From assembly GCA_038030265.1 (NCBI GenBank), contig CM075939.1, positions 12,815,253-12,879,252 of the forward strand: a DNA stretch of 64,000 nucleotides, given 5' to 3'. Both the position numbers and the translations under genes were made by a program. A model generated the notes under the pieces. It did no database searches. It saw only the letters and a program-made list of their open reading frames with translations, and was not told the origin of the DNA. Numbering within the stretch: the first letter of the stretch is position 1; the number at the start of each line of letters is the position of its first letter. Of this stretch, positions 34,440-44,934 are shown one piece after another. The DNA is from Corythucha ciliata. Lineage: Eukaryota > Arthropoda > Insecta > Hemiptera > Tingidae.

Positions 34440-35690
34440 TACATGGGTATTCACGCTTCATAACTGTTTTTCTCAATTTTAGCAGTGAATTGGCGATTTT
34501 CTTGTCATTTTATTCATCAATTAGTTTCATTTCATTTAATTTTAGGCAACATTGCTTCCGGAAACAGCAGGAATTTGTAGTTTTAGTCACGTATTAACGT
34601 TAACGTTTTTTTCAATTTTGTCCTTGAGTTAGCTTTTTCTCTCCTCGAGCCTCGAGGAGCACCTCGTTAAGCCTCAAATTATCACCTTTTCTTGCTCATA
34701 TTCACAAATATTAGCCATAAATTAGCAATTTTTGTCCAGTTTTACCCTGAATTATCGTTTTTCTTGATTTTTAGACGGGGTTTTTTTCACTTTTAGCCAT
34801 GAATTAACGTCTTTTCTTTTTTAAGCAGCAAAAAAGCGTTTTCTTTTCTCTCAGTTTTACTGCGAATGACCTGAACCCCCGAATCTGCGATTTATTCTCC
34901 ATTTTATCCGCTAGTGAGTGATTTTTCTCAATTTCAGCCGCAATTTGATTCTTAATTGTAGCCGCAAATTGAATTTTTTCTTTTTTAGCTTTGAACTTAC
35001 GCTTTTCTGGATTTCAGCGTCAAATTAACAGTCTATTTCACTTTTAGCCTAAGCTTTTTCTCGATTTTAGGCAAATTTGCCTTTAGAAACCGCGAATTCA
35101 ATTTCAGCCACAAATTATGCCGCTTTTATTCACTTTTAGCTACGAACTGGTTCTATTTCTTCATTCTGGGCAGCGTGTTACAGTGTTATCTTTGTCATTT
35201 TAAACCGTAAATTATCAAATTGTATTCACTTTTTGTTCACGATTTAGCGCTTTTTCTGTATTTTAGCCGTGCACCTCCCTATAGTGCTGCTGTTTTTTGG
35301 TAAATTTCATCACGGTCCATACATGCCTGTCTTTCCCACACCCTAACCTTGTTGTGCTTGTCTAACCCGCAAGACCTAATTTCTCGTAGTTTTTAGTCGG
35401 TCTCGTTTTGAAATACTGAAGGTGCTGGGCTGCTCGTGCCCAGCACGTTCGGTTGATGGAGGGATTTTTTAATCATTTTATCGGTAACTTAGCCACGGAT
35501 TAGCAATTTTTCACCATTTTAACCGTGATTTAGCGATTTTGCTGAATGTTTGCGTTGAGATCGTGTTTTTCCTTTTTTAACCGCTAACGAGCAATTTTTC
35601 TCAATTTCATCCATCAATTACAGTGCTTTTTCATAATTTTGCTTCGAACTTACCGATTTTATGCGTTTTTAGCTATGAATTAGCGATTAT
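34440..35690 (+). repeat. Family-B array, T-rich strand
   Basis: About 40 diverged units such as TTTTTCTCAATTTTAGCAGTGAATTGGCGA. The segment includes a cctcgagcctcgaggag palindrome near 34645 and a non-array insert at about 35275-35470. The array then changes strand near 35690. Confidence 0.78.
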
Positions 35691-35973
35691 TCTCAGTTTG
35701 AGCCAACGAACTCGCAGCTAAATTTACGAAAAATGCTAATTCACGACTGAAATCTAGAAGAATAGCTAACAAGCCGCTAAAATTGGGATAAACGCTAATC
35801 CAGGCAAAAATGAGAAACATAGCTAAATTAGCGGCTGAATTTGGAACAATCGTATTTCCCGGTCTCAACTGAAAGGATTCGCTGAATCCTTGGGAAAAAT
35901 TGTGTAAAATCCGATAATTTGCCGATATAGTCTGCAAAAAACCGTAAATTCGCGGACACAAATCAAAAAATTG
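35691..35973 (-). repeat. Family-B array after strand switch
   Basis: Units flip to the A-rich form (GCTAATTCACGACTGAAATC) directly after gaattagcgattattctcag. It ends at the duplication junction. Confidence 0.72.
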
Positions 35974-36751
35974 GCTAGCTCCAGCGTACCCTCAGTAATC
36001 GGCTCGCCATTCTCTCTCTTTTTTTTTTTTTTTTGTTAAACAGGGAGGGAAGCCCAGAAGAAACTATCTCCTACCAAACTCGCTATCTCCTACCAAACTC
36101 GACCTATGATATCTATTGTTGTGTCGCCATCCTCTTAGGGGGGGGGGGGTCCAATTTTTTACCTATGCCACGTTGTGCCTCATCCCCTGTTCGTTATTTC
36201 ATTCCGCATTGTTGTTATCCTAACATTGTGGTGGTTACTTGCGGGCGGTGTTGACCCGTTATACTGACCCGCATGGCGTGAATGTTGTGTACAGTGTACA
36301 GGTTGCTCATGACACACTCTTGCTCTTGAGGTGTGGTATTTAATGCGTGCTAATAATGGTTTTTCATTGTAATTAACCTTTTTACATGAACTTGTTTGCT
36401 ACTGTCGAGTCAAACTTGGGTTTTATGACTCTAATGTAAATGGTAATGGCGTCCTAGTGTGGCAATTTTAAAATTCAATTTGGTTAGCTTCTGTTAGCTA
36501 GATTTTGTTAGCTTTCTTTTTGGCTGAGCCTTGACTAAGTGTGATTACTGTCGTGCGGGTTGGTATTTTGCCCCTTGAAAGAGTGTAAAAGGGGGTAATC
36601 TCCACACACGTTCACCAATCCACGTTTGCCAGGAGTGCTTCTAGTTTTGTGTGATCAATTTTTCGCATTTCCCTCTAGCTCCGGATGATTTTTCGGGACT
36701 GGCCTATTGAGCAGGACGTTTAAGAAAGTGAGGATTAATACTGAATGATGG

Positions 36752-37582
36752 TCAGATATTCCAGAGTGGTGAATAGCTGGATAAATTGGATTTATTCTGG
36801 TGATCGCGTTCCATGATCCTGATTTCTCTCTCGTCCTCGCTCTTGTTAAGATAGATTTTTTCCCCTTCCTTAGCCCATGCGTACTTGTAAAAGTAAGCTC
36901 TTGCTATTTGCTTGGTGAACCATAGCAAAAATCTGTTCTCTGAAGTCAATCGCTCATTGATAAATACCCTACCGCTGCTCGGCAGACTCGCGTGAATGTC
37001 GGAGGGCGAGAAAGAACGCTTAACTTTTGCCGTCTTTAGGATGGCTGATTTCATTTCTAACGATAGTTGAATGAATGGTAGATTGTAGTTTCAAAACAAT
37101 GAGGCCGACGTGCAGTTTCTTCGATCTCACGCGGTACGTCTGCACAGAACCATGGGATGCCGCTAAGTTTACAATAGACATGGTTTTTTGGACAACTTCG
37201 GTCGAATTTTTGTTCTCAGTTTCAGGAACTCCAACAATCTCGGTCTCGTTTCCGATCGATTACTGTTCTAGATCATTTAGTCTGGAGTTGATGTTTGTAA
37301 TTTTTTGGTGCAGCTGAAGGTTTTCTGCTCTCAGACTAGCTTCAGAAGCAGTTAAATCCCTCATCTTTGCCTCAGTTTCAGCTAATTTTCGGAGAAACTC
37401 ATCGAGCTTGGAAGAAGTAAAATCAAAAGATCGAACCCCTCGAGTTTATCATCAAACTTATTCATCTTTAAAAGAATCATTTCGACGTTTTTCTCCATCT
37501 TAGCTGGGTTGATCCATGTCCGAATCACTTTCAGAATCGTTTCTCGGTGGGGCCGAGAAAAGTTTTTAGGTTCTATGTTCAT
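36752..37582 (-). pseudogene. LINE ORF1 relic, coiled coil plus FP25K-like domain, copy 2
   Basis: It is the duplicate of 28262-29065. Here the 10 bp missing from copy 1 are present, so NSTEVVQKTMSIVNLAASHG reads through. A frameshift between GFDLL and the coiled coil and a stop before the final segment remain, so it is still a relic. The ATG at 37582 begins MNIEPKNFSRPHRET. Confidence 0.7.
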
Positions 37583-37609
37583 GGGTGTAGCTATAATGTG
37601 AAAATGAAT

Positions 37610-38072
37610 TATGGTTTAATTTGCGCATTTTGCGGAAAAAATTGAAAACCAAATCTCGAATTAATTTGTGGCTAAAATTGAGAAAAAGCGCTAATCCATG
37701 GCTATACGTGAAAATAAAATAATGAACAAATAAAAAACAAACATAACGCTAATTCGGGTCTAAAATTGATAAAAATTGAGAATTCGCAACTAAAATTTCT
37801 ATAAAAAGGCCATTCGTTGATCGGGAAAAAAGAAAAGGAGCTAATTCACAGCTAATTTTTTAAAAAAACGCTAATGCACGTTCTAAAATTGAGAAAAGTG
37901 TCTAATTAGTGACTAAAACGCCACAAACGTGGACAAACGCTAATTCACGCTCAAAAGAACAAAAACCACTAATTAAATCGCAGCAAAAATTGAAGAAAAT
38001 CGCTAGTTCAGATTTAAAGTGCATAAAAATAGAGAATTATCAGCTACAATTGGGAGAAAACCAAAAATCGCG
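37610..38072 (-). repeat. Family-B array, A-rich strand, shortened copy
   Basis: It corresponds to the first part of 29090-30660 with few substitutions. It stops abruptly at aaccaaaaatcgcggt (38073), where unrelated sequence with a 14-C run begins. Confidence 0.75.
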
Positions 38073-38727
38073 GTCGAGCCCCCCCGGCTCGCCTCACAAT
38101 GTCATTTTGGGCCTCTCCATATTTTTTATTCATCCATGCTACTCCCCCCCCCCCCACGAGTTTATTTGGTAGTGAAATAGAACTCACCATCACTTAAGCC
38201 ACTTATCGTTCGAACGCGGTGTACCTACTATCAATATACGATGCTTTTTATGAGAAAAAAGTACCGGTTTTGGTAGTACTCGCACGGAAATCACCAGAGA
38301 ACCAGAGATCGTCTCGCTACGCCAGAGAATCGCCAATCGGGTGCGGGTCGGACATCTTTTGTTTGGCATCACATTCTGTTTTCTCAAACCGTATGTTGAT
38401 AGATTCTTCGATGCCACGTTCCAATTGAAAGACCTATGCGCGGGCGGGATTTTCGACAACGGTGTGGCCGTTTTAAGACCGCACTCGACCCTGATTGTAT
38501 TTTCAAAAGTTTAATTTTTCAAATCCTGTTTGGTTGTACATATACCTACATAAGTTTAAGTAAATAACTCGGGATTGAATCACTTTATTTTCATTCGCCA
38601 CGCTCGTGGTGATAAACTTGTCTCTCAGATCATGAACCACGCCTTTACTCCCTCGACATAAAATACATAATAATACTGTTTTCATTGTAGTTTCCATTGG
38701 TCAGAGAGTTTAATTAATGCAAGGGAC
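38073..38727. other. Unit-II-specific insert and 3' flank of PAP gene 2
   Basis: About 212 bp (38073-38284) have no counterpart in unit I and contain a long C run. From 38284 the sequence again matches the unit I flank, including AATAAA on the minus strand near 38585. No gene was seen. Confidence 0.5.
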
Positions 38728-40573
38728 TTAATTTGTATGAGTCCAGCTGTGATGTTTGTTTTTCACAATCCAGAAGTCATCAATGACGTCGTCTCTCTAT
38801 AAAAAAACAAAAAATAAATAAATTGCTGCATGTCTTGAGATTCAAATAGTTGACGAATTTATTTACTTCGTCCACCGCGATCTCATTCAGATATAAATGA
38901 GTCGAATTGTAAGCTGTCATAGTCGTGTAGCCGTAATGTGTGGCTCTGCGTGCCGACCAGGGTTTTGCATTGCTTCCAAACGGTGAAAGTAATTCATCGG
39001 AGCCCTGTATGATCCCCCCCCCCCCCGTTAAAATTTCAGTAAAATTAGAAGCAGTGGGGGAGGGGGGTCTCTTACGGCAGTTCCAGTAGTAATGTGAACC
39101 GTCGCTTCCGGATTGTAGTATGACATGCCGTTTCTACCTTTTTTCACTTTATTGTCGTAGACGGGCCAAAGTCGTTCGTAAGAGTGTTCATGGCCCCAAA
39201 ATGCGACGTCGACGTTATATTTGTACAACAGCTTTTCCAGAGCGTATTTATGGCTGTGCGGAAGTCCGGTTCTCGTCAGCTGAGGGACGATGCCTTCACA
39301 AACGGCTTGATCGCTGTTGGAGCAGTACATGGGTCTGTGTCCGTACAGTATGACCCATGGACGTTGGGCTCGTTCTTTTGGTTCGTTGGCTTTCTGAATC
39401 AAACGAACGAGTTAAATAGAAAAAACGCTTTTATTCGACTGTTCTAACATACCTGAAGTTCCTTTTCCAACCATTCATATTGTGCTTTTAAAACGTACAT
39501 CCCATAGTCTAAAAAGTAGTACGCCTCGGTATCGATGCTGACGAAATGAATAGGGCCCAAATTGAAACTGTAAAATAAGTTCTCGTGGGAGCCTGGCATG
39601 GTGAATCTTTCCCGGAAGTGGCTAAAATTACTGAAAAAGACGATCAAAGTAGTTTACATCGTACAATAAATTGTTATGAACAGCGAGACTGACTAAGCTT
39701 GTTCGTGGTTTCCAGGTGCCACCATGTATGGCACGTACGCAGCGATGGGTTCGATTTGTCTCATGAATGCGTCGCCAACTTTACCATTTTCCTATAAAAA
39801 TGAACAAATCACGATTAAAGAGTTTTAATAAGATTGACCGCGGAGGGGGGGGGGGGGGTTGAGAATCCGCGCGCACGTCATCCATATCGTAGGCGAAGTC
39901 ACCGACGTGAATAATGGCGTCATACTGGTTGTCCTGAGTCTCTTCTTGAAGACGGGGTAGGGCCACGGCGTTCTTATTACCCATGTCGCCGTAGATGGCG
40001 AGACGGGGTGACCATGTATTGGAGTTGTTGACAGTTCGGAACCACAAGACATCGGACCAGCCTTTCTCGTCGCTTCCACAGTGGTAAACTTGAGAGGGCC
40101 AAGAATAAAAAAAATGTGAATATTCCGTGGCGTGAATAATTCTACTTCGCGATTAAAAAAAAAAAATGTACGATTTACCGTAACGAGTGAATGGTTTCAA
40201 GCCCGTGAGTCGAACCCGATGAATGTACTGCGCCCGTTTCTCTTCACCGCCGTCGACAAACAGAGTAGCACTGCCCTCAATCCGTTGATTCATGCCCTCC
40301 GTACCATACTCGACTACGGAGTTTGGCGTACTTTGCAACGTGGACCAAGTCACGACGATCTCAAGAGGCTCGTCTTTTTTTTTAAATGAAAGAAAATAAC
40401 GTTGATCTTCTCGACCTTTTATTTGTTAAACAAAATAATAAGCAGAGTTAACGCCTAATACCTCCGAATGCGATGTGTATTTGTTGCGGCTGGTAATCAA
40501 CGAATGTGTACTGACCATGGATGGTCACAACGAAAATGGCTAAAAACAAACACGATGCAACTCCCGCGAACAT
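38728..40573 (-). CDS. ACP7: Purple acid phosphatase, gene 2 (acid phosphatase type 7-like)
   Basis: This is the tandem paralogue of the gene at 31140-32984. Its eight exons have identical lengths: 40573-40462, 40373-40179, 40088-39877, 39791-39694, 39630-39453, 39393-39076, 39004-38867, 38796-38728, encoding 439 aa. The signal peptide and all five metal-binding blocks are unchanged. I saw three amino-acid differences, all near the C-terminus: H353N, I401T and H403Y (gene 1 to gene 2). Other exon differences I compared are synonymous. Splice sites and the TATA box are retained. The duplication carried the whole promoter region, so expression may initially be the same. An assembly of two haplotypes in tandem would look similar and should be excluded. 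Confidence 0.94.
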
Positions 40574-40627
40574 TTTGGTGCTGGAGAGAGCTCGAAGTAT
40601 AAGTATTTTCATCCCGTAAAACCGTTT

Positions 40628-40635
40628 TATTTATA
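40628..40635 (-). promoter_or_regulatory. TATA box of PAP gene 2
   Basis: TATAAATA on the minus strand, at the same distance from the ATG as in gene 1. Confidence 0.6.
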
Positions 40636-41114
40636 CCTAACCTTTATCGGCGATCGGTTGACGGGACCTTGAATGGTATAATTATTGAATATACCACATT
40701 AATCAGACAATCAACGTGATACAGCGTAAATGTTCGACCCTCCCTTATTCACAATTTCTTTTTTTCAAATTTTAAGCCAGGGCGGTTTCAAACGTAAAGC
40801 CTTTTTAAGCCTGTTACGCAATCTGTTTTTTTCTCCGAATTTTTCATAAATCAGGCGATCGCTATATACAGACCAGTGGTGAGACGTCCGTTTATCGATA
40901 GATTCGCCGATGTCTGGACTTTTTTTTCTGGAAATGAAGGAATATTTGTTGGAAATATTTTTTTTTTTAAATCGCTTTCTTATAGAGAAGAAAAAGAATT
41001 AAATAAAAACAACAGTAGCACCGACACTACGGCGTGACACTATGGCGTGCCCATGGGGAAGATTGACCTATGACATTCGCCATCGATGCTCATTCCTAAT
41101 ATTTTATACCACTG
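40636..41114. other. Upstream region of PAP gene 2
   Basis: Near-identical to 33047-33529, with T-run length changes. No gene was seen. Confidence 0.4.
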
Positions 41115-41925
41115 ACTAGGCGTGGATTCATGATTTTCTCAAGGGAGGGGTCTTGAGAAATTGCGTGCTTTGCTCTACTGAAACTGCTTCGCCGCCTGAA
41201 AATAGATAAGCTAGCTAGCCTAGCGAATACGCAGGAAATTTTAAAGTTTGACTGCGATTTTCGGGTCCTAATTCTTGCAAAATACATGTTTAGGTCTGTT
41301 TAGGGTCTCCAGTGAAAATGTAAATTTCGGGGCTTAATTTCAGGAGTAACGAAATAAATGGTTTAAAGTCAAAATTACTCAAAGGTCCTGATTTTTTATG
41401 AAACTGCAAGTTTCGGGACCTAATTTCAACAAAAGATGAAGTTTGGGACGTGATTACAGTGACATTACAAATATTTGGATCTTGATTTTTGTGAAATTGC
41501 AAGTATCGGTAACTGTTTTATGTGTGACCGCTTCTCCCGCGGTCCAGCTGGTTCTCGATCAATTCATGATGAACGACCGAAAATTATAAAATGAATGACA
41601 CCATTCGGAGCTAAATATCGGTGAATATTATACGTATAGGGAATGGAAATTTCTAGTGAATTCGTCAGTTCACGCACTCACGGTCACATTTCAAGCAAAA
41701 TTATCAGTTTCTGGTCCTATTTTGTGGCGGCTAAACGGTACCTTGAAACAGCACCAAAATCCTCACGAATGCCTACGAAATGAGACGTTTCCTGACTGGA
41801 ATGTCCACGTGATTTCAAGTTTGGGGTCTTAATTTCAGTGATATTGCAAGTTTTGCTTCTTCATTACGGATAAGTTATAAGTTTTTAAGCCACAATATAT
41901 CTTTCAAGTGGCCGATCAGCGCCTG
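41115..41925 (+). repeat. Family-F array, duplicated copy
   Basis: It has the same head and units as 33530-34330 with a few substitutions and a short rearrangement near 41560-41620. Confidence 0.55.
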
Positions 41926-42029
41926 AGATTGATGAAACCAGTGACCCCCCCCCCCCCTACAGTCATTATTTGACACTCGAGGTCTCAGCAAGCTACGCCA
42001 AAATGCCAAGGTTGGTATTATTATATGGG

Positions 42030-43270
42030 TATTCACGCTTCATAACTGTTTTTCTCAATTTTAGCAGTGAATTGGCGATTTTCTTGTCATTTTATTCATC
42101 AATTAGTTTCATTTCATTTAATTTTAGGCAACATTGCTTCCGGAAACAGCAGGAATTTGTAGTTTTAGTCACGTATTAACGTTAACGTTTTTTTCAATTT
42201 TGTCCTTGAGTTAGCTTTTTCTCTCCTCGAGCCTCGAGGAGCACCTCTTTAAGCCTCAAATTATCACCTTTTCTTGCTCATATTCACAAATATTAGCCAT
42301 AAATTAGCAATTATTGTCCAGTTTTACCCTGAATTATCGTTTTTCTTGATTTTTAGACGGGGTTTTTTTCACTTTTAGCCATGAATTAACGTCTTTTCTT
42401 TTTTAAGCAGCAAAAAAGCGTTTTCTTTTCTCTCAGTTTTACTGCGAATGACCTGAACCCCCGAATCTGCGATTTATTCTCCATTTTATCCGCTAGTGAG
42501 TGATTTTTCTCAATTTCAGCCGCAATTTGATTCTTAATTGTAGCCGCAAATTGAATTTTTTCTTTTTTAGCTTTGAACTTACGCTTTTCTGGATTTCAGC
42601 GTCAAATTAACAGTCTATTTCACTTTTAGCCTAAGCTTTTTCTCGATTTTAGGCAAATTTGCCTTTAGAAACCGCGAATTCAATTTCAGCCACAAATTAT
42701 GCCGCTTTTATTCACTTTTAGCTACGAACTGGTTCTATTTCTTCATTCTGGGCAGCGTGTTACAGTGTTATCTTTGTCATTTTAAACCGTAAATTATCAA
42801 ATTGTATTCACTTTTTGTTCATGATTTAGCGCTTTTTCTGTATTTTAGCCGTGCACCTCCCTAAAGTGCTGCTGTTTTTTGGTAAATTTCATCACGGTCC
42901 ATACATGCCTGTCTTTCCCACACCCTAACCTTGTTGTGCTTGTCTAACCCGCAAGACCTAATTTCTCGTAGTTTTTAGTCGGTCTCGTTTTGAAATACTG
43001 AAGGTGCTGGGCTGCTCGTGCCCAGCACGTTCGGTTGATGGAGGGATTTTTTAATCATTTTATCGGTAACTTAGCCAAGGATTAGCAATTTTTCACCATT
43101 TTAACCGTGATTTAGCGATTTTGCTGAATGTTTGCGTTGAGATCGTGTTTTTCCTTTTTTAACCGCTAACGAGCAATTTTTCTCAATTTCATCCATCAAT
43201 TACAGTGCTTTTTCATAATTTTTGCTTCGAACTTACCGATTTTATGCGTTTTTAGCTATGAATTAGCGAT
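42030..43270 (+). repeat. Family-B array, T-rich strand, duplicated copy
   Basis: Near-identical copy of 34440-35690, including the ctcgagcctcgag palindrome and the non-array insert. Units diverge far more within the array than between the two copies, so the arrays are old and the duplication is recent. Confidence 0.78.
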
Positions 43271-44010
43271 TATTCTCAGTTTGAGCCAACGAACTCGCAG
43301 CTAAATTTACGAAAAATGCTAATTCACGACTGAAATCTAGAAGAATAGCTAACAAGCCGCTAAAATTGGGATAAACGCTAATCCAGGCAAAAATGAGAAA
43401 CATAGCTAAATTAGCGGCTGAATTTGGAACAATCGTATTTCCCGGTCTCAACTGAAAGGATTCGCTGAATCCTTGGGAAAAATTGTGTAAAATCCGATAA
43501 TTTGCCGATAAAGTCTGAAAAAAACCGTAAATTCGCGGACACAAATCAAAAAATTGGCTAACTCACGGGTAAAATTGAGAAAAACTCCATATCACGACTA
43601 AAATTCAGTAATAAGCTGACTCGGGACTAAAGGAAAACACAATCATGTCTGTAGCTTATGAAGGCAACTACCTAAAACCTAAAACTGAGAAAAAGCGCTA
43701 GTCCACAGCTAAAAGTTGAAACAAAATTTTTAATGTGGGACAAAATGTTTCGTACGCCGCTAATTTGCGGCCATTATTGAGAAAAATCACTAATTAGCGC
43801 GACTAAAATTAACAAAAAAAAAAAACGCTATACTTGCAGCTCAAATTGAGAAAAAGTGCTAACTCACTGCTGAAAATGTAAATAATCGCTAATTTGCACC
43901 TAAAATTGCTAACATTGGGATAAAAATGATACTATGCGGCTAACATTGAGGAAAATCACCAATTCGCGGATAATGTTTAGAGGAAAAGCTAAAATTGAAA
44001 AAAAAAAATC
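43271..44010 (-). repeat. Family-B array, A-rich strand, with parental continuation
   Basis: Up to 43560 it duplicates 35691-35973. Beyond that it shows the original continuation of the array, with GCTAAAATTGAGAAAAA-type units to about 44010. Confidence 0.72.
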
Positions 44011-44934
44011 AAATTTTCGGTCATTTTATAGTTTTGAAATATTCATAAATCAAATGCGCTTCTTAGGTCGTTATTTCTCTCCATCTCCCCCCCCCCCTCT
44101 CTTATTTTGCTGGACGCGCCACTTGGACACAGCGTCCCCGAGCATTCTCAAATGTTCACGTGATTAAACTTTTTTTTTTTTTCATTTTTAGTCACGAAGG
44201 TGTTACGAATTGGCGTTTTCTCAATATTAGCTGAGCGATGATCGGGATTTTTCTCAATTTTATTGCCGTAAATCAACGCTTTTTCATAACGAATTAGCAC
44301 TTGTACGCTATAATTAGCCGCGCATATCATCATTTTGTTTTGCAAATTTTTGTCCGCGTACTTGCCTCATCACGATTAGCACATCAGAAGGCTTTCTCAA
44401 TTTTAGCCGCCTATTAAGGACCCGTTGAAACTGGGGGTTAGCGTATTTCCTCTATTTTAGCAGGGAAGCTTCCTTCAGATACTATGAATTTAGCGGATTA
44501 TCTTATGTTGAAAGGCAAATGAGCGCTTATCCTCGATATTTGCCACAAATCAACGCTTTAAAACTTGAAAATCGATTCTGTTTAATCTTTGAGCATTTCG
44601 GGGGCCCCTCCACTTCCCTCCTACGCCGCCAGTACGCTACTGTTCTTTGGTAGTGACTGCTTTTTTTTTCAATTGGGCATTATGTCCGACGTACCCCCTC
44701 GTCACCACAGCCGAGAGTACCCCTATGTGGGGGAACGCGGAGGGGGTTGTCCACTGCATACACGCGGACGGTCCAAGCAGGCCAGGTGGTGCCATCCTGA
44801 ACGATCGGCAAGAATTATTAAGGAAAAAAGTTAATTACATTTATTTACACATCACCTAAATTAATCAATACAATTACAAGCTAATAGTTAACAACATTAT
44901 CACATTTGTTTTGTCTCAATAATGGCTTTGTCTT
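44011..44934. other. Short family-B block and 3' flank of the ceramidase gene
   Basis: Plus-orientation B units lie at about 44170-44560. Around 44580-44820 the sequence is more GC-rich, and its overlapping ORFs match no protein I recognise. AATAAA on the minus strand (44840-44845) lies about 90 nt past the ceramidase stop and is a good poly(A) signal candidate. Confidence 0.45.

Larger units (their letters stand above)
27643..35973. repeat. Tandem duplication 2, unit I (8.3 kb, contains PAP gene 1)
   Basis: It starts at GCTAGCTCCAGCGTACC and is repeated from 35974. At the junction, array sequence (aaaaaattgGCTA) joins the unit start with 4-bp GCTA microhomology. Unit II ends with the same aaaaattgGCTA at 43560 and continues into the original flank (actcacggg). 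Unit I keeps about 1.1 kb of array (29565-30690) that unit II lacks. Confidence 0.9.
35974..43560. repeat. Tandem duplication 2, unit II (7.6 kb, contains PAP gene 2)
   Basis: This is the second copy of 27643-35973. Differences include extra sequence at about 36213-36230 and 36507-36650, loss of about 1.1 kb of family-B array replaced by about 212 bp at 38073-38284, and scattered substitutions. It ends at GCTA 43557-43560, where the original array continues. Confidence 0.9.

Noticed and set aside
44589..44859. Overlapping ORFs downstream of the ceramidase stop
   Set aside because: Low-complexity frames in two phases with no family match, overlapping the ceramidase 3' flank.
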